Below are positions 33,701 through 48,700 of a stretch of DNA of 64,000 bases, piece by piece. The position numbers and the translations under genes are program-made. The notes beneath the pieces are model-generated. The model ran no database searches. It saw nothing but the letters and a program-made list of their open reading frames with translations, and was not told the origin of the DNA. Numbering within the stretch: position 1 is the first letter of the stretch; each line of letters opens with the position of its first letter. The stretch spans positions 90,099,756 through 90,163,755 of the forward strand of contig OX104112.1 in assembly GCA_944474755.1 (NCBI GenBank), read 5' to 3'. This stretch comes from Limnoperna fortunei. Taxonomy: Eukaryota > Mollusca > Bivalvia > Mytilida > Modiolidae.

Positions 33701-36700
33701 CCATATTTGTAATATTTTTAGTAATGATCGAGACGGACAACTGTTAGGATACTGTCTGCATAAACTGGCTGAAACCAATTAATTTGCTCCAGGACCAGTG
33801 CCTTGTCATGCCACCTCGACGTGTTATTGACGTTGGTGTGACATTTTCTTTGAATTCCTTTGTTCATTTCGAGATAAATAAGATATCACATACGCGAACT
33901 CAAACCTATTTCTTTACTTAGTAATTAATTTAATGTATTCGTTTCATAAACTGTATCTAATACGATTCGAATTCCATAAAATACATTGATTTTCTTTTTC
34001 TTCACTTTACTTTGCCGAAAGGTTTTCTTAATTGAAATTTAATAGTAGAGTTAGAATTCAAAATAACAATTTTAAAGCCTTTCGTGACACACTATTCTTG
34101 AAGCCTATAAATAGAGCATTTTCTAAACACATTTAGTAACTGATATGAGGAAAAAAAACATTGTTGAGAATTTAAAATTGTATTCATAGATGTTAGTTAT
34201 GCCCCAGTATATATAATAATCTATCATAAACTAAATACTTAATCATCTAGGCACACTCTTTAAATATAAATGCCAAGATATGGATTAAAAATTATGAAAC
34301 TGGCGTTAGCAAACAATATTTACACATTATTATTGTTTCAGTACGGATGCTATTTACAATGGAGGTCAGTCGATAATAGATTATGTTATCGACATAACAT
34401 TTTTCAAAAATTGATTCGATAAGTTGTTGAACTGTTTGAAAGTGGATATATTTATTTATTTATTTATTTATTTGCAAAACATAAACCCTGACGGGTTCAG
34501 CAAATACAAAAGAACTTACAAACAGAAACACATATGGATAACAAAATGATTGAACATGTAAATGAATTATATACATATATAGTTATAACAGATACTACAG
34601 TGACCAGTGTGGACCTTATTTTCGCAATTCAATAGATTGCTTTATGTAGTCGACAACGCTGGGCAAGATATCTGGTATAGGGTCAAGAACAATTTTAAGT
34701 CTCTCTATTGAACTAAGCTGGTTAAAATTGGGATAACATATATCTATTTTATGTAAAAAAATATTTCGTATCTCATTACTTGTTTTACAAGCAAAAAAGA
34801 AGTGCTTTTCATCATCTAGTGTTTTACAAATTTTACAAATTCTTTGTTCTCTTGGAACTTTTTTATATCGACCTACTTCTATTTCTAGATTGTGGTCACT
34901 AATGCGAAATTTAGTAAGCACTTTGCGACTATTAAAATTTTTTAAATTTGTTAAATAATCCTCCATCTTTATTTCATTTTTAATTTTACTATAAATAAAA
35001 AGTTTAGAATTTTCATCTATTTTTTTAAGTTTTTCTATTATAATTTTATCATGTTGTTGTTTTACTGTCAGTTTTACAGATTTTTTAATAGAGTTTTTAA
35101 TAAGATTAAAGGGATTGTTTTCTTCCTTAAGTTCATCTTCATTAAGATCGAACTCGTCAAGTACTTCATTAGCAAAAGTATACCAAGAATAAATGCCTTC
35201 TTGTGACAATGTCTTGTTCACTAGAAGTGCATCTTTAACTAGTGGGTTAATTTCATTACAGTTAATACGGGTATAATATAATAAAACTTGTGTTTTAATA
35301 AAAGAGTCAAGGGGCAGTCTACCCAGCTCTGATTTTGCAGCAATATTGCTTGATGTTTTCTTGATTCCAAGAACAGATTTACAAAACTTATGATGAAGTT
35401 TTTCCATACTAGATCTGTCAGTCAATGATAAAGTGTCACATCTAGTTCCATTGGTTCTAGCTCTATGTTTTGCTTTATATATAGGAAAATATTCTTCCAT
35501 ATACCAAATTTCACTATTATAAAGAATTATAGGTCTAATTAAAGAATCAAAAAGCTTACAAGATAAGTCAACTGGGACATGTTGAAAATTACACATATAT
35601 TTTTTCAAAGAAAAAAAGGCCTTTAGCCCTTTCTTTGTAAGTTCTTGTATAGATCTTTTAAATCTACCCTTTCTGTCAATAGTATTGCCTAGAAAGGTAT
35701 ATTCTTGTACTTCTGTAAGAGGTGAGTTCTGATATAAAAAGTTTGATTGACATATGTTATTTCCACCATGACATATCATTACTTTAGTTTTAGTTGTATT
35801 AACAGTTAATTGCCATTTATGACAGTAATTTTCTAGTTTATTTAAAGCTATCTGAAGGCCTCTTTGAGATTCTGAGAATATAATCAGATCATCAGCAAAG
35901 CTTAGACTATTAATTGAAAACTCGTTTAAATGGACAGGATCACATGTTTTATCAAAAATGGAGTGAATATCATTTATAAAGCAGTTAAATAGGGTTGGAC
36001 TTAAGCTATCACCCTGTTTCACTCCTGTATTTACCTCAAAGAACTCAGAGTGTTGATTTTCTATTTTTATAGAGGATTCACATTTATCATACATATCTTT
36101 AATCACTTCAAATAGTTTTTTTCCTACTTTTTCCTTTTTTAATTTATATAGTAAACCTCCATGCCAGACAGTGTCAAATGCTTTGCGAAAATCAACAAAA
36201 CAGGAATAAATTTTGCTCTTATTTTTTGTGAGATATTTTAACATTAATGATTTTAGAATGAAAATACTATCTGTTGTCCTGTGATTTTTTCTAAATCCAA
36301 ATTGTTGCATAACAAATTTCTCCTCATAAAAATTTACTATTCTAGAGTTAACAACTGCACTTAATAACTTAGCTATGCAGTTTTGAAGAGATATTCCTCT
36401 ATAATTGTTTATATCTAATTTGTCTCCAGATTTGTGGATAAGTATAATAAAAGATTTCCTCCAGTTGGATGGATATTTACCTGAATCAAGTATTAAGTTA
36501 AAAAGTTTAGTTATTGCTTTACATGTTACTACTCCACTGTATTTAATAATTTCATTAGCTATTTGATCAGGGCCAGCACTCTTACCAATTTTTAGTTTTT
36601 TGATACACTTATTAATCTCACTAATAGTGAAAGGTTTATCTGTTATCTCATTATATGAGATATCATCTAATTCAGTGGAGAAAACTTCATCTTCCACTGT

Positions 36701-39700
36701 TTGTTTAAATTCTTTATCATAATTTAAAGGTTGTCCCTGCTGTTTAAAGTGTTCAACAATTTCAGGAAAACCAGCTTGAAGTTCAATAGATTTATTAGTA
36801 TCTTCATATTTAAGTGATTTTAATATTCTCCAATATTGTTTAGGATCTGAATCTCTAAGTTTTGTGAGTTTATCAAATAAATTATCAATGAATAATTTTC
36901 TTTTCTTTTTTATTAGTTTTTTACATTGTTTAGAATGTTTTAAAAAATTTTGTCTCAAAGCAAGGTTATAAGGTTGTTTTCTTAGTATTTTAGCTATAGA
37001 GACTATAGTCTTTTTCAAATCAGTTAATTCTTGGTCTTCCCATGGCTTTTTCTTTTTTGTTTTCTTTTTTGGTTTAGGTTTAATAACTTTACAAGAATGT
37101 AAAGTTAAAGTTTTAAAAATTTTATTTAATTGAGATTCAGCTTTTTCTATCCCTGAAATATTCTTTTCAAACAGTGTCGACTCATAATTAAGTATTCCAT
37201 CTCTAATATTCTTATCTTCCAAGGCTATATATAATTTATCCCTGGAGATATTTTGCTCCCATTTATAGGTTTCATCTATTATATTTGCTTTAAATTTGTT
37301 TCTTATATTAGAATTATTTATACTACTCTTTAAATGTACAACAATTTGAGCATGATCAGATAAATATGTTGGATCTAAAACTTGGAAAAAGTTAACTGAT
37401 ATAAGCCAGTCCTTTCAATTGATATAAAACATTCTTTTCCCATTCAATAATTAAAAGCAATATTTCTCTTGAGTATGCAATGCATATAAATAGATAATTA
37501 CATTGAATTGTTTCAAATAAGTTGTATATAATATTTTTTATTGTGTTTGTTGTACTTCATATTGAACTGAATAGAATGAAATACAGTCATCTTAGCAGAA
37601 ATTGATTTATGTGAAGCGATTGTTTGTAATTTCATTTGAAACGTTATAGTAACAACATTATTTTAATGGTATGCAACTAGTTTGTAGCTAAACAATACAA
37701 AATCTTTTGGTTTATTGATGGACGCCACGCAAAGTTTATTGATTTAAAGACGTGTGGTATTATAATAATATTTGTTAACTTAGTCTCCTTCGGTTTCGAA
37801 AATGTCAGAAACGAAACGTTTACATCTATGTGTTTCATTATTCATATACTTAAAATGGAAGTATTTCTTTCAACCGCTTTTACGAAGTGGTAATTCCAAA
37901 CAATCAAAACTGTGTTAAAACCTTCTTACAACCCTTTTTGCTACAATTTTTCGACATTTCAAATTTAAATTAAAAATAAACACTAACTTGCATTTAGAAA
38001 ATTGTAAGATTAAATTTCCAGAATTAAATTGATATACTTAAGTGTAAACGCTAGTCGAATCGTAACTCATATACATGTATAGATAAACAAATGAATATAT
38101 CGTTCCATATTACATGTTTATAATCTACAACTGTTTATCTTAGAACTTTGATTGATCCATTAACCATTTTACAAAAATAACAAGAATTTTCATATTATTT
38201 AGCTTCAATAACAACAATTTTACTTGCTTTAAATAGAGCTAGATTAGCTAGAAATTTGCATAGTTAGGTATGTTTCGAAGAATTATCTGCTCATTCCGAA
38301 GAAAGCTAAATCTAAGAAGTTATAAACAATGTTTGAAACAATCCTTATGGACGCAGTCATACTGTCTGCTCATTCAGTTTTATAATCCTACTTCTCTCAG
38401 TAGTTCTATAGCAATGATTAAATCCGCCATGTCATAAAAGGAATACTAAGATTAATTTCTTTCTAAGGAAACAAATTTATATGACATGTTTCATTTATTC
38501 AGCGTGTGGGATATGATATGAAACCTGCCTTGTGTTATCACACTATTTTTAGTGAAAAACTTATGCAATTTTGATTTTCTAATTTATGGAAAAAATGTTG
38601 GCACAACAAATTAAAAGCATAACACGGATCGATTTATTTGACCATTTAAATCTAATCGAATCATGCAAAAACTTTCCGTCATCATAAGTTACTGTTGCAT
38701 GTATTGTAGGTCTTATATGTTTAACTTTTATGTAAAGTCATACTTGTCTTTTTATCAAAGGTATCATAATAGATTGACTATCTTTTGATTCATATCTTCG
38801 ATTCGTATTTATTTGTCAAAAAGGTGTAGGCAAGCCAGAAAAACACAGAGGTTAAGCGATAAGGTAAGAGTCAAAATAAGCTCACAGGAATAATGCCTTC
38901 TGCAAAATGCTGGACTTTGGTGGTGACTGTTTTGGTAAAGTAGACAGTATAATTACCTATACTACGTCAATTTGTCAGAGTTCCTTATCACTGCTGATTC
39001 TTGTAAAAAATAAACTGTTATAATTTTTCTCAAAAAGACCCGCATATTGCCATCTACATTGTCTGAAAACATCTATTATGATATTCTTTTCTTTGAAATT
39101 CAATATTTTCTGCTTGTTAATTAATAAGACTTAAAAAATATTATATTTATTGTCTCTCATCTTGTGCTTGTCAGTACCCTATGCGCCATGAATTATGTAA
39201 GAATATGAATATGTAAATATTTCTGAAAAATAACTTTAGACAAATACGAATAATATTTATCAATTTATCAACTGAGGAGAATTGACCCATTGAAAGAAAG
39301 AACCACATAAAATTTGTTTCAAATAACTATTGTACCCTTCTTCATATTTAATTAAAGTGCCTTATTTTAACTAAGAGAAGCATAAAATGACGTTTACCGT
39401 TTTTTTTCATTGTTTGTGTGCATATGAATAAGTATCCCTTGCTGGTTAAATGTATAAATTAATAACGTATATAATAAATTTTTTTTTCAATATGAATCTA
39501 AAAAAATTGTAGTCAAAGGTAATTTTAATCAAAACATTGTATATAGGTAACAATCTTGTTTGGATATATTTAAAAAAACTTGGTATAAGTTATAAGTTAA
39601 ATTGTATTGTTTTATTAAAAAGAAAGGAGCGAACAACAATAAGATTAGTTCTAGCTATTTCTTTACATTTCTTCGTGTGTTTTGTAAATCCAGAATGACG

Positions 39701-42700
39701 TCATTGGGAATGAAACAGACATCGTCACGATAAACTGGCGTCATCAAGTGTTTGAAGAAATAAGTTGTATTGTAATGTTCCATCGATTGATTTGGGTTAA
39801 TTTGCAAATTCAAAAGGACTAAAACAAGTTTACTTAATAGAATCTATTGATTACTTATGACATTAATTCGTTTAAATACTCATTTGTCTCATTTCAGCAA
39901 CATCGTGCATAAACATTTAATTCTACGTTTAGCGAATATCAATAAATAATGAACTGAGGTTAAATTGATGTTAACAGGTCTGTATGTTCTGTATGTAATA
40001 AAGCTGGCATATCTTTAAAATGTCGATAGAATATTTGTAGCATGACTAACTTTGAAAATATAACTTGAAATTTCCTCCTTCTACGCTTACAAATCATTAT
40101 TCAGCAGGTAGAACTAGGATGGTTGTTTGAGCCAGAATAACGTGTAACAGTAAATAACGTGTATAAAGAAATTTAATAAAAGATGCCACGGTTGTAAAGT
40201 TACTGCGGCAAGCGAGCGTTTTATCTAATAAATACTCATCATTCGCGAACCAAATATACTGAAACGCCGAAAATTTTTGAAGCCTATGAGCTTTTAAAAC
40301 CAAAATTCCAAAATGATATGCTATCTGCACCCTTGAAACATAACTGTTTTAGAGTTTGAAACATTTTAAATTATATTTCATGTAACAAACTGACTACCGG
40401 GTTGGTGATACCCTCTGCAACTGAAGTCACTAACCCAGTGATTGCAGATTCCACTGTTATGCAATTTACTATGCCGCACGAAATCAAAAGCAATTTCAAG
40501 CAACCATTACCCATGGGGACTACGACAACATGCAATGTGGTTGTTATAACATAAAACATGGTGTTCCTCTACTAACGTACATTTGAGTATGTCAAAGAAA
40601 AGTATTTTTATGACGAGAGCTTGCAGCTCTTTATAAAGTCTGACTTACGTTAGAGTATTATTCCACCAGGACACATTATTTTATGTTGTAAGTTGTTCTT
40701 ACATACATTAATTGTAATATCAATAAGGAATGAATAATTTATATAATAATGATTAGGTTACGATAAAGATACAAAATGTTATGAATGTACAGATGACATA
40801 ACCGGAATGTATGCTTAAAAACAATGAATAACATATGTTAGAATATTTTGAAACTTGGGGGTTCAAGTAGTAAGATCAAGTAAACTGTATATGATTTTGT
40901 ATACAACAAACACTAGGAACACGGACATGCCTCATCACATACACGTAGATTGAATAATTAAACTATTTATGTTTTAACTGTTTTAATACTTTATTGTATT
41001 CAAATTATTAAAATCAACACTAAAATTATTCAAAATTAAATGTATTTTAAAAAGGAACCAATTTTCCTGTTGCTAAAATCAAAACAAAAACAAACAAACA
41101 AACAAACAAACACTTGCAATACATTTTTAAAACTCGACTCAACACCTTATGCCACAGGCGTAACATTACTTACACAGCCAATGTCTGTTCTTTAGTTACG
41201 TTTATAAATTTGATATTGTATTTTGAGAGTGCTGCTTTCGCTGGAGGTTAACGTCAAATGCAGCATCTATATAAATATATATGTAGATGAACTGTCACAA
41301 AACTAAATGATATATCTTCTTTATCTTTTCTTTTGTCGACTTAGTCATACACTTCCCGCTCGTCAAACTACTTATTCCCATATTTAATTTTTCGACTCGT
41401 CTACTTACTAATACCCCTCTTTTAAATTTCCCACTCGTTGGATTGCTCATTTCACCATTTAATAGACTCAGGAAAACTACAAACTAGACTCTACGACAAA
41501 CGTGATGACTTTAACTTTCTAATTGTCAAATTCCCGTTCATCGACAGCAACATTCCAGCAGCTCCAGCGTCTAAGTAAGTAGACATGTTCGGGGTTCGGG
41601 TTACTCTCAAATCCAGATATTTAACTGTCCCTTGACTTTTGGATCTTGTTGTTAGGTCGGTTTTCTTTGCTTCTTTTCTTAATATTTAACTATGACCAAA
41701 AAGGTCTCTATTTTAAATGCTACATACATTCTCCTTTCATTTTAAGTGCAGGTAAAAATTAACTTTAAAGACTATTGTTGTACCTCACCAAATGAAAGGC
41801 TGTCCACTAATATTTGTTCTAAACATGTACATTAATATTGGATCTAATATTCTCCCATAACTAGAAGACTGTTACTTGTTATTGTCTACATGGTATATTC
41901 CTAGAACTAGATGATTGTTAACTTTCTGTTGTTCTAGATATTGATGAATATTACAGCACATTTGTAATGAATGTGCTACATGGAATTTTTGACGTACATA
42001 GTTCGTGCAACGTTCCCTAAAGGATATCATGGAGCGGGTGTTGTCGGTAAAGAATCCCACACAGTTACGCTTCTGTAAAGAGGTTTCAACCATCATGCCG
42101 GGAGAAAAGATTTTTCTGTAGTTACTTAACTCTGGGCAACTTAAATATCTTCGATCAAACAAGACACATTTTTAAAATGAAAAATACCTCTATCTTTATT
42201 ACATTTTTTGTAAATTGGTTTAATCTAATAATTTGATTTCTCAACCGTAGGGTAGTAAATATTGTACAGACTATTGTTTTGTATTAAAAAGTATGTATCT
42301 TTTAATAGACGAACTGTTATTTCTATATTTGAATAATGGTTGGTTATCGGAATAAATAATTAGGTAATATAAATACAACGCAAGATGTGCTAGATTAAGG
42401 TTTAGCGACGTGTTGCCTCCGAAAACGAACAGCATCTGGTGAAAGATCTATGTTTATGATATTTACTTTTACTCAGCTGGCGTTCATGTATTTGTCTCTG
42501 TGGTTAATTTAGAATTCGTTTCCTAATCGAATACTTGCTTTAAATGTCTAGATCGACGATAAGTAGGACAGATTATCTTGTACATTTTGCATCTATTATC
42601 ATTTGGAATTTTATTGACTTCCCGAATACGGAATATTGTAATAAATAAAAACAAGTTTTACATTAAAAGCGTAATTAATAATGATTTTGTAGAGAATCTT

Positions 42701-45700
42701 CTTTTTTATCGAATTAAGTCCCTATTGATCACACAGTGTTTGTCATTTGTTAAGATTTATTGCTTTATATCAGTGGTTTTACAGTCGGTAATTTCCCACG
42801 TTCCTAGACACTCTAATTATTAAGGAACACAGTCTGAAAATATAGTTTGTTTTTGTTGGAATGAATCATATTTTGTTATCTTTGGTGAATTCAAAGTTTA
42901 TTATTATTAAGGGCAAAGTGATTTGACGTGCTTTATTATTAAGCCAGAGACTAACATGATTGAATTATGTATTTGCACTATAAATTTTTGAAAAATTGCA
43001 ACCTTGTATAAGCAAAACTGACATACAGGCAACATCCATCTATTGTGTATTCTTGATAAGCCGTGTTTCGAGTGTTTTTTTAGTTGAATACAATTCAAAA
43101 TGTTCAGAAAGTTATGGTAATGGATTTATATCTTGCGCTCATTTAAAATAGGAGAAGTAGTGTCAAAATCAGAAAGCCATCAAGATACAGGAAAGACCTG
43201 CACGACCAGACAGCGCCTACTGCAAGAATGCGTATATGACATTACCGACCACGATGACACCAACCATATTGATGAATATGAGGAGTAAATAAGTCAATCT
43301 AATATTACTTTCGTTATCTTAGATTCTGTATAATTCTACAATGAAAACTTACATAAGTGTTGACGTATAGTAGAGAGGGTTTTTTGCGTGAAAAATGAAA
43401 ACTGCTTACCGTTATGGTTCAGCTTATGTTCTTTTTGTAGATGAAGAAGGGTACTTTTTGAAATCAATAATTATTTTTTTTCGAGATATTCAGCGTTTTT
43501 AAGTTTTTAAATTTTGAAAGGGCGATTTTCCATACTAAAATTTGACATTAATAAGAACGGAAGTATACTTTAGGAACAATCGATTGTTGTCTACTCGAAA
43601 TCCTTCGGGTGATGTCGTTGGCAGTTTGGCGGGAAAAATCTCCGAATACCACTGAACGTCACGAAAGCAGACGTACATTTGTAAACATAGTAAGGTCCAT
43701 TTAGAAACAAAAATGGCTGACTTATAATGTAAAATTCCCGTAGCAAAAGTCAAGGACGATTTGTAACAACTCAACAAAAGAGGCATATTATAAAACATGG
43801 ACAGGTTATCGTATCTACATTTTTTCTACTGAATTTTCGTAATAAAAAGGTATAATATAAAATAATGAAAAAACGCAAGCAAAAAAAATTTTCCAAGGTG
43901 GTTGGCATTTAGTATATTGTAGAAGACTGGATATTTCTATATACTACAAGAAAACCATGCTACTATTTAACATATCAAAATATAATTACCAAAACCATAT
44001 ATTGATTCTTATGCCTGTAATTGAACATGTATAGAAGGGAAAATGAAAACAGTTGTTTATATTTTTGAAGCTTACAGTTTTTATATATGATTTTAGCATT
44101 TATATCATTGTGTATATATGAAAATTTGATCACGTATTAAAACTGCTAAAATTGTCATACATCGAGACTTCTTCTTTTTACAGTATTTGCATTCTTAAGC
44201 CGTTATTTTGATATGTCTTATTTAAGTATTACAATAAACGTGCATAACAAATGTCAAAAGAAAAAAATGTCAACTCTTACACATTTCTGGATATTGTAAT
44301 GATTTTTCAATTCTATTCAAGTCATATTAGTAATTTGTATATATTCATTGTTCTACAAAGTATTCAATGGGGAGTCGTTTACAAAATATGTGCGGGGATC
44401 CTTTGAACCCGTAGAAGTCCCATTAGTTGCTTATCTTTTTTGACATTTCCATTGCTTAATTAGCTTTGTTGTAATGAATTGTAATCGTTCACTATGTTCT
44501 CCTCGGCAATAAATGTTTCATATTGTTAACCTACACATAAAACTGCATCATTACACAAAGTTAACATCTCAGAAACTAACCTATCAATGTCGTAGACTTG
44601 CTTTTTCAGTGTATGTTTTTTTAACCATATAGTGAGCTTTTTCATTTATACTAAAGAAATATACTATTAGTTGCATACTGTTATATACATTCTGTGATCT
44701 AGAATAATTGACGCATAGTACGGTTCTAACATACTGGACTAGACAGTATAGACAGACCACACTCAGATACATTATTCTGACTTCCTTGTTTTGCTTCCTG
44801 TATTGATGTTTGCAAGCCGCAATAGCGTAGCAGCAGGCTGTACCTTTTTGATATTTATGGTTTGACCCAATTGGGATCGATTTATAATTCTTGGCTCTCT
44901 TTTATGACGAATGAATTTGATAAATTTCATTACGATGATCACTACAACTTTTATTTTGAATTTCTGCTCAATCAAAATGCACAACCCTACACTTCCATTA
45001 TGGAACAATCCAACAACACCTAATTATTATATGAAGTCATATATAAATTTTATACTTCTAATCATAGCAGGTTAATTTTGTTGTTCAGTGTAGTTTTTAA
45101 TGCGTGAGACTGCTAATTGCGGTTCTATACAAATGAAGTAAAAATGTAACCAAAAAATCACAAGCATTCAACAAGCAACATCGATCAATCCCACTCTAGC
45201 GAAAATGTACGAGAACCATGAGTATAAAAACACATCAAACCAGCGTCGTGCTCCAATCACTTCCAGCTGAAAATATAGTTTTAACAAAGTAGATGACTTA
45301 ATGCTTTTTCTGTTTACTGAAGTACATGGGACATGTAAACTATTTTTTATATAAAATTACGCATGTATTTTGTCGAAATCTGAAAAATTAGGTATTGGTA
45401 CAACCTGTGTGATGTACTTTTGTCGACACAATTAATGATATAACCAATGATTAGGTGATGACTCTCATTCATTCTGTGAATCAAATATGACGTCAAAAAA
45501 CGTGTGACGTTAAGGATAATATTTTATAAACAAACGATCGGTTGAATGTTGATTTCTAAATTTTAAACATTTAGTTTTGCTCTGCCCTTTTTATACTTCT
45601 TAATTTTAGATAAACTTATTACATGCATTTAATGTATATACAACTACCCCATCACGTTTCGACAGTTGCATACATTCCGCATCACAACTCGCAGTGATAC

Positions 45701-48700
45701 GAATGTACACACCTGTCTCCACTTGATACAGGTAGTTGTACCTACAAATAATGTGCGTAATGTGTATTAATAATTGTATTTAATTATCCATATAAAGCTG
45801 TCTAAGTGAAGAAAAATTGAATGTTTATTATATCCGTTTTTGAAGTCAATAATTTTTACAAACGATTGTTTTTTTTAAAATTAGTTTAGTAACACTTTAA
45901 GCTAATGCATCTATAAGCAACGCGAGAATAAGTATATAAATCAAATTTGGCATTTTAATTCAAAAGGATGTGGTTTGTAGTTTGTTTTTGTTTGATTAGT
46001 CAGGCGAAAAATCCGATTCTGTAAATGTCAGTAACATTGACATAGTTTCGAACTAATACTTGATAGAATGCTTGTCACACATCCAGGATTTATAGTTTCA
46101 TCAATACACAATATGAGATTTTAGAAGCCATGAGGTTTGCTATTGTCTGATATCAAATTATGTAACATTTACTTGCTATTTCGTTCCCCGAAATGTAAAC
46201 AAAATGTAAAGAATCTCTGTCCCATGAGAAGTGAGGAAATGATCTACGATGTTGTTTTAAAATATTATATATGGGGTATTTCGGTTGGGGATACAATGAG
46301 ATTGATACAGATAAATTTATTGCGAACAACTTCATAATATTATTGGTAATTGACGGCAACGTTTGATAGCTACAGACTATATTGAATACGTTCAATTTGC
46401 CACTTTGATAGCAAATTTTAGTCCGTTATTTTGAAAAAATGTATATATCTGCAATAAAATGGTTCCATTAGTCGCTATCGGCCAAATACAGTTCGTTCCA
46501 AACATTAATTAAATGGATTCAAGTGACTAGAGAATTAGTTTTGTTTTGTAGGGCAAATTATATAAAATACAAATTCTAACTTAAATAAATTTAAGAAAAC
46601 AACTATGCATTAATTGTGTTACTGCACTTGGCAACAAAGTGTTGGGCTATTTGAAATCTATTATTGAAATACATTACGCATTACAAATTATAGAGTTTGT
46701 TGTAAAAAAAATGATAGTAACAGCAAGGGCACGCAAGAAATTTGAAGAACACAAGTACAAAGGCTTATTTGCTTCAGCTAAGAAATGATGTTATACGTGT
46801 TCTAAGAAGCAACAGGTCTTCTTGTACTCTAGGCAGTAATCTAAATTAATAGATGAACTATCAGGAAAGAAATATGTCATTAGCTAGCAGTAAAGTAGTC
46901 ATTTTAAATTCTAAATTAAAGCCAATGTGACAGGTAGATTTTATGTATCCAATAGAAGTTGACGATAGGGTAATAATGAATGTAATGGTAACAGCTTAAC
47001 GGTGTTGTGTTTCTTTATGTGGTTTACACGTACTGATGATTTTTTTTATTTTGAATGTATAGACATACTGTAACGTCAACGTCTCGGCAACTTGTACCCA
47101 GGGACACAAGTCTGACAGTGTTGTTGCATAAAACAATGGCCAAGACGGTCAAGTACACGGTGTCCTCAAATTTAAACAAAACCTATAATTCTTCTCTCAG
47201 GTTATTCCTCAAATATATGACACGTCATCTTCACGCTATGAAAAAATATTGAAAATGTCACTTTAAAATTTATTATTACTACTGAAATAAAGACTATTAA
47301 TTACGTATATGATATTGATGCATTTTATGGAAATGAAATCATATTTGATCAAAAGCACACATACCCAACAATAAGGACATCTCGAAAGGTTTCTATAAGT
47401 CACAGGTAGCCCACGGAAGTCATTAGCATTTATTCGCCAGGACTTCAACCTTGTCAATGAGCCTTTGTTATTATCCCTTTGCAGATGTTTTGTATGATTA
47501 TTAAGTCGAATTATCATTGTTAACGCAACACGATTGTGCTTAATTAAACCAGCCCTGAGCTGAAAATAACTCCTAATGTCACATTAAAATAACGATCTGA
47601 CAAAACGGTATATATATTATAAAGTCCAATGACACTATAATGAAAAATATGAAGTACATAACTAGCGTGTGCGTTCACGAAATGATGTACAAATATGCAG
47701 ACATTATTATCAATAAAATATATGTTAATGATAATGAGAAACCTGTTTTAGAAATTGACAGGCAAATTGGTTATTGGTAATATTTTTAGTCAACTAGTTT
47801 CTCCATTAAAAATCCAATGTACTTGAATGGATTAATAGGGAACATGAAAACAAATCTTATTGGTAGACATACAAGGACTGTCGTTTTGGGACATATTTTC
47901 ACTAGCTCAGATAACTACAAAGCTGGGTTTTTTTAATAAAATATCTTTATCAAGGATATTATGCTCTTGACAAAATTTCTTTTTTGGTTATCACCAAGTC
48001 CTTGTCTGGATTTGTTCGTTCTGGCACTTATTTGTTTTTATTTAATTCGAAGCCATTATACAGGTGTTTCGAGCATTTTTATTTAATTCGTGTCCTTGAA
48101 AACTCCAAAACCGATATTTTTAGAGCTGATTGTCTAATTTTCAAAGATAAATAATGTATTAGTAAATTATTAATACCATATACAAAATAACGGCATCTGA
48201 ATATAATATAGATACTTAATTGTTTTTACGGAGTTGAATAATTTAGTCTTATTTCCCTGCTTGCAATAAATGCTAGTTTTATGCAGGAGCGTTTTAATGT
48301 TACTTTTCCTGCATTTCTTAAATGCAGTCTTGTTTCAACATTGATAAGTTTTTTCTGATTCTGATAGTGTGAGTTTGGTTTAAACCGAGATAAATTTAAC
48401 TGAAAAAACAAATTTGTCGACAAATATATTACAACAGTTTTCTATCTTTATGAATTCTACCTTTGTCTCAAGATTCAGTATTAGAGTCCAGTTATAAAGC
48501 ACAGCTGCGTTTAAATTGTTAATTGCATACCTAAGTATGTCTGCTACAGTGATGGCTGTAAACACTATAATCAAAGATAATAGGTTTCATTATGAAAAAA
48601 AAATGAATTAAAATATGGGCTTATTGTTAAAGAAAGGTAGATCATAAAAACATACATACCCAATGATCACTTTAAATTAAAAGATACATCACACTGGTTT

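Noticed and set aside
40090..40560. Possible coding block on either strand
   Set aside because: Frames are open on both strands in a GC-richer patch, but no domain, splice pattern or homologous motif could be recognised.
43152..43284. Constitutive exon of the GTPase
   Set aside because: Its length of 133 nt breaks the frame into exon 2, and exon 1 joined directly to exon 2 gives a continuous family-like sequence.
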